Assembly (NCBI RefSeq): GCF_011386835.1
Contig: NC_088791.1
Coordinates: 13,082,998 to 13,146,997 of the forward strand
From: Chrysemys picta bellii
Lineage: Eukaryota; Chordata; Testudines; Emydidae
DNA length: 64,000 nucleotides
Direction of reading: 5' to 3'
This document shows, one piece after another, positions 1-8,819 of the stretch. Numbering within the stretch: the first letter of the stretch is position 1; each line of letters starts with the position of its first letter. A program made the position numbers and the translations under genes. Below the pieces are notes generated by a model, which was not told where the DNA came from, did not search any database, and worked only from the letters and a program-made list of their open reading frames with translations.

Positions 1-225
1 ATATATACAGTACACATTGATCGGATACCTACATAAAATGCAAAAATTGCTAAAAATAACCTTCCCCAAATTAAATAAATTGAACTGAAGAAAACAGAAG
101 CCCTAATTATATTTGTTACTCTTCTCTGAACTCTCTCCAGTTTGCTAAAACAATTATGGTGATGTGGTGCCGCTGGAACTGAATACACTATCTTGGGTGC
201 AGTTGCACTGAAACTGTATGTAGCA

Positions 226-352
226 AGTTTCAGAGTAGCAGCCGTGTTAGTCTGTATCCGCAAAAAGAACAGGAGTACTTGTGGCACCTTAAAGACTAAC
301 AAATTTATTAGAGCATAAGCTTTCGTGGGCTACTGCCCACTTCTTAAGGCAG
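226..352 (-). mobile_element. Dispersed repeat, Penelope-like, with hammerhead-like end (copy 1)
   Basis: This copy shares CAGGAGTACTTGTGGCACCTTA and the following GACTAACAAATTTATT with copies at 693 and 47372. The minus strand of 321-347 folds into GTGGGC-AGTA-GCCCAC followed by GAAA. That layout is stem II plus the GAAA box of a hammerhead ribozyme, a motif known in Penelope-like elements. The CUGAUGA box has decayed to a CTTAAGA-like sequence. The family assignment is an inference. Confidence 0.55.
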
Positions 353-692
353 TCCTTCAGCACTGACGACTTTAGTGATTATTACAAGTCCCATGATACT
401 TCCTGCTTTTCTTAACCCACCAGCTCCTGATGTCAACTGAGTACCTGAAAATCTGTGCTCACTTCAGAAAAATAAAATTGGTAGCTCTCACAGTTGCAGA
501 AAAAAGCTGGCGTGCGCCCTACAGGCCTCCAATCCATAAGGCAAATATAAACAACCCCCAAATGCCTTCTTTTTTAAAAGGCCATGATTCTGAGGACCTG
601 ACTGAAGACTTCGTTTAACGCTTGGGGTTGGTGCTACAGCTCCTCGCACCATGCTAACGTTGCACTGACATCCTCCAGTTGCACTAGCCCGT
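353..692. other. Upstream intergenic DNA, nothing recognised
   Basis: Mixed-composition sequence between two copies of the Penelope-like repeat. The short open frames on both strands (430-618 plus, 488-754 minus) show no family similarity that I recognise. Confidence 0.5.
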
Positions 693-741
693 TGAACGAG
701 GAGTACTTGTGGCACCTTAGAGACTAACAAATTTATTTGGA
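693..741 (-). mobile_element. Short fragment of the Penelope-like repeat
   Basis: The piece GAGGAGTACTTGTGGCACC plus the TTAGAGACTAACAAATTTATTTG segment matches copy 1 at 226-352. It stops before the hammerhead-like hairpin, so this is a truncated copy. Confidence 0.6.
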
Positions 742-1162
742 CAAACTCGTGCAAACTTCGCTATCCATTGTCTTTTCCAGGGGACGCTTCTACCAGGGCT
801 GCAGCTCCCCATGTCTCTCCCCCGTACCCCACTGTCTGATCATTCCCAAATAAAGGTATTTACTGGTATTTCCCCAGTTTAATCCCAGGCTGTGAATTCC
901 CCTCCCCCCATGTTTCTAAACCTTTCACTTGACCCCATTTTTCTTTACCCCTTTCCCCATCCCTTCCTCCTCCCCATTGCTGCCCTCCCCAGTCCCCCTC
1001 TCTATAGTTCTGTCTCTTCCCACCAGCGCCTCTCTCCTCCAGAGCCAGGCCCGGTAGGCCCCGCTGGAGGCCAGAGCAATCGATAGATCGCCCGCCCCAT
1101 CGATGCGCTCGGCGGTGGAGCGGCGCGGTCTGGTCTCGGCCGGCTGGGACTCGGCGCGACCC

Positions 1163-1174
1163 CAAGATGGCGGC
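1163..1174 (+). promoter_or_regulatory. YY1-type motif CCAAGATGGCGG
   Basis: The text matches the well-known vertebrate core-promoter motif AANATGGCGGC bound by YY1. The motif is directional and normally lies within a few tens of bases downstream of the start site. Its orientation here is the same as TAF3 and it lies about 100 bases before the main ATG. Its own ATG also opens upstream ORF 1. Confidence 0.65.
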
Positions 1175-1208
1175 GTTGGCGGCGGCGGGCTCCATGGCCT
1201 GCGCGTGA
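1167..1208 (+). other. Upstream ORF 1 (13 codons) in TAF3 leader
   Basis: An ATG inside the YY1-type motif opens a short frame that reads MAALAAAGSMACA and stops at TGA 1206-1208. It contains a second in-frame ATG at 1194. It ends 62 bases before the TAF3 start, so reinitiation would be needed if it were translated. Whether it is in the mRNA depends on the true transcription start. The peptide itself has no recognised function. Confidence 0.45.
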
Positions 1209-1230
1209 GCCTCCCCCCCTCCCCCGGGCC

Positions 1231-1260
1231 ATGGCGGGCTCCGGGCCCAGGCCGCGCTGA
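1231..1260 (+). other. Upstream ORF 2 (9 codons) in TAF3 leader
   Basis: An ATG in a good context (GGGCCATGG) opens a nine-codon frame reading MAGSGPRPR, with its stop at 1258-1260, only ten bases before the TAF3 start codon. A well-placed short uORF this close to the main ATG would be expected to reduce initiation at TAF3. It is predicted from sequence only. Confidence 0.5.
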
Positions 1261-1270
1261 GCCGGCCGGG

Positions 1271-1436
1271 ATGTGCGAGAGCTACTCGCGGTGTCTGCTG
1301 CGGGTGTCGGTGGCTCAGATCTGCCAGGCGCTGGGCTGGGACTCGGTGCAAATCTCGGCCTGCGACCTCCTCACCGACGTGCTGCAGCGCTACCTGCAGG
1401 GGCTGGGCCGGGGCTGCCACCGCTACTGCGAGCTCT
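1271..1436 (+). CDS. TAF3: TAF3 coding exon 1 (histone-fold N terminus)
   Basis: This exon encodes residues 1-55 of TAF3, the TFIID subunit whose N-terminal histone fold pairs with TAF10 in the nucleus. The start MCESYSRCLLRV matches the known vertebrate TAF3 start almost exactly, so I take ATG 1271, although the frame is open back to 1103. The exon covers most of the histone fold, from the VSVAQICQALGW helix to the LLTDVLQRYLQ helix and RGCHRYCEL. It ends one base into codon 56 at a strong donor, CT|GTGAGTGC. Joining that T to AT from exon 2 gives tyrosine and restores the family's ELYGRTDP, which confirms the junction. Relative to human TAF3 as I remember it, several positions differ (for example Cys8, Asp32, Gly44, Cys53). 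The upstream sequence is a CpG island, and a minisatellite starts 24 bases after the exon. Confidence 0.96.
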
Positions 1437-1459
1437 GTGAGTGCCGGGGCCGGGGCCGC

Positions 1460-2460
1460 CACTGCCCGCCGTGTCACTGCGCGGGGGTGGGAGCCGTGGA
1501 AATGGGGGGAGGGGGGCACTCCCCGCTCTGTCAGTGCGGAGGGGGATGGGGGGCACTCCCCGCTCTGTCAGTGCGGAGGGGGATGGGGGGCACTCCCCGC
1601 TCTGTCAGTGCGGAGGGGGATGGGGGGCACTCCCCGCTCTGTCAGTGCGGAGGGGGATGGGGGGCACTCCCCGCTCTGTCAGTGCGGAGGGGGATGGGGG
1701 GCACTCCCCGCTCTGTCAGTGCGGAGGGGGATGGGAGCCATAGAGATGGGGGGGGCACTGCCCGCTCTGTCAGTGCGGAGGGGGATGGGAGCCATAGAGA
1801 TGGGGGGGGCACTGCCCGGTCTGTCAGTGCGGAGGGGGATGGGGGCCATAGAGATGGGGGGGGCACTGCCCGGTCTGTCAGTGCGGAGGGGGATGGGAGC
1901 CATAGAGATGGGGGGGGCACTGCCCGGTCTGTCAGTGCGGAGGAGGATGGGGGGCACTGCCCGCTCTGTCAGTGCGGAGGGGGATGGGAGCCATAGAGAT
2001 GGGGGGGGCACTGCCCGGTCTGTCAGTGCGGAGGGGGGTGGGGGCCATAGAGATGGGGGGGGCACTGCCCGGTCTGTCAGTGCGGAGGAGGATGGGGGGC
2101 ACTGCCCGCTCTGTCAGTGCGGAGGGGGATGGGAGCCATAGAGATGGGGGGGCACTGCCCGGTCTGTCAGTGCGGAGGGGGGTGGGGGCCATAGAGATGG
2201 GGGGGGCACTGCCCGGTCTGTCAGTGCGGAGGGGGATGGGGGGCACTGCCCGCTCTGTCAGTGCGGAGGGACATGGGGGCCATGGAGATGGGGGGCGGGC
2301 ATTGCCTGCTCCGTCAGTGCGGAGGGGGATGGGAGCCATAGAGATGGGGGGGGGGCACTGCCCGGTCTGTCAGTGCGGAGGGGGATGGGAGCCATGGAGA
2401 TGGGGGGCTACTGCCCGGTCTGTCAGTGTCCGGGGATGGGAGCCCTGGAGGTGGAGGGAG
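1460..2460 (+). repeat. G-rich 37/54-bp minisatellite, about 21 units
   Basis: Counting from each CACT(C/G)CCCG, unit starts fall at 1460, 1517, 1554, 1591, 1628, 1665, 1702, 1756, 1810, 1864, 1918, 1955, 2009, 2063, 2100, 2153, 2207, 2244, 2300, 2356 and 2408. Short units are 37 bp. Long units are 52-57 bp (mostly 54) and differ by a 17-bp insert, AGCCATAGAGATGGGGG. A short-long-long block of about 145 bp repeats from 1918 and again from 2063, so there is higher-order structure. Each unit has CTCTGTCAGTGCGGAGG, close to the exon 1 donor CTCTGTGAGTGCCGGGG. G-runs suggest G-quadruplex potential in the intron RNA. Confidence 0.95.
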
Positions 2461-3710
2461 GGAGGTAGTGTGCGTGGGTAGGAACCATAGAGAAGGGGGG
2501 CGGGGTGTCTAGTACTGTAAGATCAGCGAATGCAGGGGAGAAGATGGATGGGGTGCTGGTGGTCCAAGGCTGCTACTGCCTGCCCTGTGAGTGTAGTGGT
2601 TGTGGGGGAGCTGTGGGGATGGGGCTGCAGCTGCCCACTCTGTGAGTGGGGGGAGGGATGGGGCGGTCTGGGGTTGCCACTGCCAGCTGAGTGCTGGGGG
2701 CACAGTGCGGTTGGGGAGGGGGGGAATTCCACCCTGCTGAGCTCTGAATGCAGAGTCAGTGGGGGGCTAGGGCTGCCACTGTCTGTTCTGTGAGTCTAGG
2801 GGACTGGGGAGCCATCAGCATGGTGGGGGTAGAGTTGTCACTGCTCACTCTGAATGTGCGGGGGGGGGGGTTGCTACTGCAACTGCAGGGGCTCTGTGAG
2901 TGCAGAGAGGTTGGGAGCCATGGGAACTGCAGGGCTGAGGTGTCACCATAGGGTAAGCTCAGTGGATATATGGAGATTCTGGGGGCTAGAGATGCCACTG
3001 AGAGTTCTGGGTGGCACAGCTGTAGCTGAGTCTGGAGATGCTGGGTAAAGATTCATGGTTACTTGGGGGCTGACAAAAATACTAATGGAATTTGAGGGGA
3101 GGGGATTACCACTGTTTCTTTGAGTCCAGGGTCCATTGAGATCAGGGGCCTGAGAGGCCGGGAATACCGACCTTGCTGTAAGTCCAGGAGGATGTGGGGA
3201 GTGTGGCTATTGTCATGCTCTGAGTTTTTTGAATCTGAGAACTTTTGGTTGCAGGGGAGCCTGAGAACTACGTGTTTTTTGGCTACCTGCAGTGGCTGGA
3301 CTGAGTCTATCAGTACTCATGAGAGGAAGTGTGAGTCTAGATTTTTTTGGGGGTGGGGGGAGAGGATTAGTGCCAGTGTAACCCATATGTACCACCAATG
3401 CAGGGACTTTACGAGTGCAGCTGTTATACCTGTAAATTTCACATCTAAATGCTAAGATGAATGCTCCTGTATAAATATTTATGATAGGGTAGAATCTAGG
3501 AGACTAGGGAGCATCAGATTGTGGAATAAAAAAGAGGACTGGGTTACCCACAGAAGTTGGGTTGGACCTGTTGTCATTTGTCTGATCAATGTGAACTTGG
3601 GGTGGGAAAGCTGTATTATTGGGGGACAATGATCTCCTCTCAGATGGACTAGAGTTGCCACTGAGAGAGTTCTGAGAAGTTTGAGAAGCACTAAGAGTTT
3701 GAAAACAGAA
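2461..3710 (+). repeat. Diverged continuation of the exon 1 donor-like repeat
   Basis: After the regular array the sequence keeps an irregular pattern with a spacing of roughly 45-60 bases. Donor-like CTGTGAGT or close variants recur at about 2585, 2640, 2788 and 2894. They are often preceded by GCTGCCACTG or GCTACTGC and followed by GGGGA-GCCAT-type text, as in the long minisatellite unit. Copies become unrecognisable beyond about 3.0-3.7 kb. I read this as old, decayed units of the same array. No gene is seen here. Confidence 0.6.
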
Positions 3711-3987
3711 TTACCTTCCAGGGCTTAGCCTGTGTTTTCCACAGGTATTGTGAGATTTGTGAGGCCATAGGGGGGATATATATGTATGTGATTGGGAGTT
3801 GGGGGCACTGTAATTTACCTTCTTATTTAGGATGCATGAGGGGTCTGAAGCATTTACTGTGAATTGGGAAAAGGGCATATTTTCTTGACGAATGGATGGA
3901 GGGGAAGGGAGCATAATCTCTTGGTTATGGAGGCATATGCTGTTGCATGAGGAGTTAGACATTACATCTGTGGTATAATGTCTCTGA

Positions 3988-4239
3988 GGGTACGTCTACA
4001 CTTACCTCCGGGTCTGGCGGCAGGCAATCGATGTTCTGGGATCGATCCCGGAAGTGCTCGCCGTCGACGCCGGTACTCCAGCTCGGCGAGAGGAGTACGC
4101 GGCATCGACGGGGGAGCCTCCTTGCCGCATCTGGACCCGCGGTAAGTTCAGACTAAGGTACTTGGAATTCAGCTACGTTATTAACGTAGCTGAATTTGCG
4201 TACCTTAGTCCGAAGTGGGGGGTTAGTATGGACCAGGCC
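3988..4239. mobile_element. Harbinger-like MITE with central palindrome
   Basis: The left end GGGTACGTCTACACT and right end ATGGACCAGGCC are imperfect inverted ends of the GGGCTTGTCTACACT type seen in other copies here. The flanks are TGA and TTA, a loose fit to the 3-bp TWA duplication of PIF/Harbinger elements. Positions 4166-4196 form a perfect palindrome with 15-bp arms (AATTCAGCTACGTTA) and one central base. Confidence 0.7.
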
Positions 4240-4297
4240 TTATATTCTCAACCTCACACTGATTTTTTTAATCTCAAATGTGATTGTCAAAAGACAG

Positions 4298-4380
4298 TAT
4301 TTGGTCCTGCCATGCGGGCAGGGGACTGGACTCGATGACCTCTCGAGGTCCCTTCCAGTCCTAGAATCTATGAATCTATA
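4298..4380 (+). mobile_element. CR1/SINE 3'-tail fragment
   Basis: The text GGTCCTGCCATGCGGGCAGG, GGACTGGACTCGATGACC, then TCCCTTCCAGTCCTAGAATC is the shared 3' tail of turtle CR1 LINEs and the tRNA SINE. It ends in the ATCTATGAATCTAT short repeat. Only the tail is present. Confidence 0.75.
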
Positions 4381-4970
4381 AAAGCACATCCTATTACTCA
4401 ACAGATCTCCTCCCTAAGTGTATTTAGACTTGGGTTTGCTTGTCACTACCTACTCTGGAAGAATGAACTAGATTTTTTTTGTGGTTCTTGCATAATCAAC
4501 AGTATTGTTAACTAAGTTCCAGTTGTAGAGACTCTGTTGTTGATGTGTTAGCCAGAAACTAACCAGTTTGACCTTCGGATCAGTTTGATTTGGCAGTTGT
4601 GTTTATTTGGAGGGGTGGAATCTTTGCACTTGTAAACAGAACAGATTTGATCTTCAGTAATTGAGACACAATAAACTGCATATTGTGGTTCTACTCTGAA
4701 TAACAGCTGTAAAAATGGCATAATAGGGTCCACATTTTCTCAGTTAACAAGCAAAATGATGGCTTTTCTAACTGTGGTAGATTATCTTCCTTGCTTCCAT
4801 TTGCTATATCACATTAAAAGACATTGATAGATACACTCAATACTTTCCTAATGTTACTTTTCGAGGTATGCAATAGCTGTAGTTGTAGATACTGTGGTTT
4901 CAAATGGGAGGGGAGGTGTATTATGAACTGGGGTGCATGGGTGGTCAGGTCTATTGGTTGGAGCAGTGGT
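4381..4970. other. Intron 1, nothing recognised
   Basis: AT-rich intronic sequence. I see no coding frame with family similarity and no clear repeat. Confidence 0.5.
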
Positions 4971-5275
4971 GATCAGGCCCAGCAGTCAGAATAGAAGTCA
5001 GAGGCCAGGAACAGAATCAAGAGTCCGAGCCGGAGTCAGGAACCAAGTAAGGAAGAAGCAGGGCTGGAGTGGACTGGAGCAGGACACAGGGACAGGAGTG
5101 ATTGCAGCTGTGCGTGTAAGCACTGGGCAGCCACTAGCCTACTGCTGCTGAGCTTAAGAGAACACTTGTGATGCCTCTCAGCAAATCAGGAGTCGGATTG
5201 TTCAGGGCGTTCAGCTGCAGGTCAGCTAGCAGGCCCTGCCTCAGCTGCAGACCCTGGTTTCTGACAAGATGATTC
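4971..5275. repeat. Unclassified GGAGTCAGG-rich dispersed repeat
   Basis: The segment is rich in repeated CAGGCC and GGAGTC words and resembles 48540-49010 in composition and word content. It may be part of an LTR of an old retroelement, but I see no boundaries or coding sequence, so the class is open. Confidence 0.35.
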
Positions 5276-5323
5276 ACAAGGCAATCTCTGTGGCAATTTT
5301 AAGATGATTGTTATGATTATGTG

Positions 5324-6300
5324 TATTACCATAGTGCCTGGGAGATCTTGTCATGGACCAGGGCCCCCTTGTGCTAGGCCTTTTACACACACAAAATTAA
5401 GAGATGGTCCCTGCAACAAGGAGCTTACAATCTAAGCATAAAATAAGAGATGACAGATGGGGGAATACATGGAAATACTGAGACAACAGTGGTGATAGGC
5501 AGTAAGTCTGTTATCAGAGCTTTTGTAGGTATTATAGCAATGGAGAGTTTTGAGGAAGGATTTGAAGGTAGCTTTGCAATTGTTTATGGGGAGTGTCTCC
5601 CAAGTATAAGGGGCAACATGGGCGAAAGCATGAAGGTGCTTGCTTGAAAATGTAACATATAGGTGATGGAGGCTGGCATCATGTGCTGATTGGAGGCAAG
5701 CTTCAACGGGGGGAGGGATAGCTCAGTGGTTTGAGCATTGGCCTGCTAAATCCAGGGTTGTGAGTTCAGTCTTTGAGGGGGTCACTTATGGGGTCTGGGG
5801 CAAAAATCAGTACTTGGTCCTGCTAGTAAAGGCAGGGGGCTGGACTCGATGACCTTTCGGGGTCACTTCCAGTTCTATGAGATAGGTATAGCTCCAAAAA
5901 AAAAAAAGCAAAAAGCTCAATAGTGAATGAGATGATAGGGTGGAGATTGACTGTAAAGGGCCTTGAAGCAAAGACAAGCAGCTTATTTTTGTGATAATAG
6001 AAAAGGGGGGGCCAGTGGAGAGTTTCAGAGAGAGGGGTGACACGGAGAGAGCAATGGGCTAGGGAAATGATCATTGCAGAAGCATTCTGAATGGATACAA
6101 GCGAGGAAAGATTCCATTTGTCAAGGCTAGAGAGAGGTGTTGCAGTAATCAAGATACAAGATAGGACTTTGTATAAGAGTTTGATGGATAAGTAAGGCTG
6201 TATCTTAAAGATGTTATGCAGAAAGAATTGGCAAGATTTAGACAAAACCTAAACATGAGGACGGAAAGAGAGGCCTGAATCAAAGATGGCATAGAGGCTG
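5324..6300 (+). mobile_element. Ancient amniote LINE-like repeat, interrupted by a SINE
   Basis: The part from GTATTACCATAGTGCCTGGG through GTGCTAGGCC to GGAGCTTACAATCTAAG is an old family also seen at 14905, 24195, 26951 and 58312. From 5925 to 6300 the text (GCCAGTGGAGAG, GTGTTGCAGTAATCAAG, ATCTTAAAGATGTTATGCAG) looks like the adjoining part of the same old element. The tRNA SINE at 5708 lies between the two parts. I think it is a CR1/L3-clade 3' region, but cannot confirm the clade. Confidence 0.5.
5708..5904 (+). mobile_element. tRNA-derived SINE of cryptodiran type (copy 1)
   Basis: The 5' part has a tRNA-like A box (ATAGCTCAGTGG) and B box (GAGTTCAGTCT), the internal promoter of RNA polymerase III. 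The body continues to TTGGTCCTGCTAG, then GGGGCTGGACTCGATGACC as in CR1 3' ends, and finishes in an A-rich tail (5894-5907). That layout matches the tortoise Pol III SINE that borrows a CR1-like LINE tail for retrotransposition. The copy is full length. Confidence 0.88.
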
Positions 6301-6568
6301 CAGACATCATGTGCTCCATACTGTGAAAAATTTTGAGAACCCTATTAAAAAAAAAAAAAAACCCTTTTCATATAAATAGGGCTTCTTATTCTAGGTTTTA
6401 AGTGATAAAACACCCTCAATACAAAAATACAGTAAATAAAATAAAAATTGGTGTTTATCCGATAAACACTGGAAGAATACTGAAAACAGTTACTCAGTCA
6501 TCTTGAAGTCACCCTTTTCCCACTGCTATTTGTTTATATAGGTGATGTCCCTGCTCCCTAGTTTGTAT

Positions 6569-6675
6569 CTAAGGGCTCATCTACAAGAAGCAGTAATGTG
6601 GATTGGGAGAGTGTGATTTCTAAAGCACGCTAACGTGTTGCATGTTAATTCATCCATGTAGACCCTGTTGGTGCT
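6569..6675 (+). mobile_element. MITE fragment with GGGCTCATCTACA end
   Basis: The left end AAGGGCTCATCTACAAG resembles the GGGCTTGTCTACACT end of the Harbinger-like MITEs. CATGTAGACCCTGTTGG near 6655 is a possible inverted right end. Diverged. Confidence 0.4.
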
Positions 6676-6772
6676 CACTAAAGGTTCCCTAGTTGGCTAT
6701 AAGGTAGTGCTGTTTGAAGCAGTACTGTGTGTATATACAAAGAGAGAGCGCCCCCAAACCGTTTATATAGGT

Positions 6773-7068
6773 CAGGGGTTGGCAACCTTTCAGAAGTGGT
6801 GTGCCGAGTCTTCATTTATTCACTCTAATTTAAGGTTTCGCGTGCCAGTAATACATTTTAACGTTTTTAGAAGGTCTCTTTCTATAAGTCTATAATATAT
6901 AACTAAACTATTGTTGTATGTAAAGTAAATAAGGTTTTTAAAATGTTTAAGAAGCTTCATTTAAAATTAAATTAAAATGCAGAGACCCCCCCCAGACTGG
7001 TGGCCAGGACCCGGGCAGTGTGAGTGCCACTGAAAATCAGCTCGCTTGCCGCAGATTGCCTACCCCTG
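6773..7068. mobile_element. Non-autonomous hAT element
   Basis: The terminal inverted repeats are CAGGGGTTGGCAACC on the left and, read inward on the other strand, CAGGGGTAGGCAATC on the right (13 of 15 match). The 8-bp flanks are ATATAGGT and ATATATAT (6 of 8), in line with an hAT target-site duplication. The interior is AT-rich and non-coding. Confidence 0.8.
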
Positions 7069-7576
7069 ATATATATGTTTATATAGAATTCAAAAATAGC
7101 TACAAATACCACCCCTGGAAAACATAAGCCCTCCATGTAAATTTAAAAGTTTAAAAAAAATATTGGGCCATTATGACAATGAAATTAACAGAAATATAGA
7201 AAAACGACAGTGTGTCAAGATGCCACATGCTTCTGAGATTGTGGAAAAAAGTGTGTGGTTTTATATTATATGTGAAAAATAATGTTCACCTCACCTGGAA
7301 GTCCATAGGAATAAAATACACAGTGAATGAGATATGGGTGCCTATGATGCGCTGCTTCATTTGCTGTGCCCCCTAACTAAATTTTCTGCGGCCCAGCTAT
7401 GTTAGCTCTGCACATGTGTACATCGTGGCCTGCTATAGCTGGGTACTTTTCCCATTCAGCAAGGGATTTCAGTTTAAATGTACTGTGCATGGGCAGAGTG
7501 CTTTTTTCTATGTCGTAACTTAAACCTTAAATGGCTTTAATTTTTCTGTTACACTGTTAAAAAAAATAAATAAATC

Positions 7577-7650
7577 AGGAGTGACTTAATTGGTATCAGT
7601 AGAGTTATTGTGGGTTTACTCCAGTGTGACAGAGTAGAATGTGGCCCAAA
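7577..7650 (+). repeat. Half of a palindromic MITE
   Basis: AGGAGTGACTTAATTGG then GGGTTTACTCCAGTGTGACA and GAATGTGGCCC matches one arm of a palindromic element whose other forms contain GGCCAAATTCT and AGTGACTTAATTGG-type text. A diverged relative begins at 26394. The TGTGACA inside it is not an LTR start. Confidence 0.5.
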
Positions 7651-8400
7651 CCCTGTGATGTGTGAGCTAGAGTAAGTTGTGTGTGTCAGAGAGTGGCTGG
7701 TCTTTTTAAGGGATGTTGGGTCCTAGCCTCACCTGTGACAAACTTAACTCATTTCTCCAGGTGAGGGAATGAGTAATACCACATGACAGGAGGGTTGTGT
7801 GGCTAACCCAGGTCTTGGGGGTAGATGCCGAAGGCCAGAAGACTGAGGGGAGAAGAAGCCTTGGGTCATCTCCAGAGACAGAGAAGATGCCAGGAAGCCT
7901 TGAGAGTTGCTGCTTAGTAAAGACCATTGAGAGATGCTCAGGAAGGGCTATTTAGCTGGAGTAAAATGAAACTTGAGGTGAGAAGGCAGACTCTCAAGAA
8001 GCAGGGTCTGGGCCCAGTTTGAAACTGAGGTGAAGATACTGTTTGATGCTTGATAAAGACAGTGGTACCCTGGAAGGGATAGGATTCTAGAGAGACGTGC
8101 AGAGGGCCAGGTCGTTAAGACAGGAGCAAATTCTGGCTAGAGAGGCTGGCGTGTGGAGAACAAGTTGGCTAAAGTAAAGCCCCAGCTGGAAGTTTTATTT
8201 TCCTTTTGAACTCTGTTAATAAACCAGACACTGAGAAGGGTTATTTTTGGACATGTGAAAGCCTTTGCAAGTACTTGAGGTGCCCAGAAGGGGAAACCGA
8301 GGCAGTGGAGAGTGTGAGATCAGGCTGGGTAAGACAGCATAGTGGCAGTTTAATAAATGAGGGCAATTTTGAGTATTTGTTGTTAAAACAAATAGTGTAA
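7651..8400 (+). repeat. Possible old LTR-like segment, uncertain
   Basis: Purine-rich sequence with an AATAAA at 8218-8223, followed by TTATTTTTGGACATGTGAAA and GGGGAAACCGAGGCAG. The composition recalls LTRs of reptilian retroelements, but I see no paired LTR, primer-binding site or coding region. Only the poly(A) signal supports the idea. Confidence 0.25.
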
Positions 8401-8819
8401 TGTGGTGTTAAGCCAGCTGCTTCAGGTTGTCAGTGGATCATCTGTAGAAGGAGTTGGTTTTCAGTACTCTTTTCTCACAGGTTCAGCAGTGTACACAATG
8501 ACCAGATATGTTATTGGGTGGATTTTTACCTTCTTTTGAAATATGTTCATGCTGGAGCCAGGATACCAGATGAACAGGAATTTATTAGTTTGATATAAAG
8601 TGATCATTCCCATGTTCTTAAGATTGCATTTTTTTTTTTTGCAGAAGTGAATGACTTGTATTAAAAATGCATGGGAAATGCAACCTGATAGGCACATCTT
8701 GGTAAATAGAAGTGAGAAATCCTAAAATTATTAGATCTTGAAAAATATGGCCACATGTTATATACTCTTGGTGAACTGGACCAGAAAAGATTGCTCTGCT
8801 GTTGATGTACCTCCTCTTA

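Larger units (their letters stand above)
1030..1460 (+). promoter_or_regulatory. TAF3: CpG-rich promoter and 5' UTR of TAF3
   Basis: The sequence changes from AT-rich upstream DNA to GC-rich DNA with many CpG dinucleotides from about 1085. This continues through coding exon 1, which is typical of a housekeeping CpG-island promoter. I see no TATA box. The transcription start cannot be fixed from sequence; it probably lies between about 1085 and 1165, because a YY1-type motif usually sits at or just after the start. A 5' UTR of roughly 100-190 bases is inferred. On its upstream side (746-1029) is a pyrimidine-rich stretch with no recognised gene. Confidence 0.75.

Noticed and set aside
860..1519. 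219-codon minus-strand frame across the promoter
   Set aside because: It is antisense to the CpG island and exon 1. GC-rich DNA lacks stops by composition, and no family is recognised.
1103..1996. 297-codon frame starting upstream of TAF3 and running into the minisatellite
   Set aside because: Only 1271-1436 is TAF3. Upstream of 1271 the frame has no family match, and downstream of the donor it is a translation of the tandem repeat.
1460..2460. CRISPR-like repeat-spacer structure
   Set aside because: The units are contiguous tandem copies without unique spacers, in a vertebrate gene.
1437..2481. Several glycine/serine-rich and proline-rich frames on both strands
   Set aside because: They are shadows of the 37/54-bp array. 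The 37-bp unit is not a multiple of three, so no frame would be conserved when unit number changes.
7627..8345. LTR starting at TGTGACAGAG and ending near 8340
   Set aside because: The TGTGACAGAG is inside a palindromic MITE arm. No pair, duplication or coding region supports an LTR with that start.
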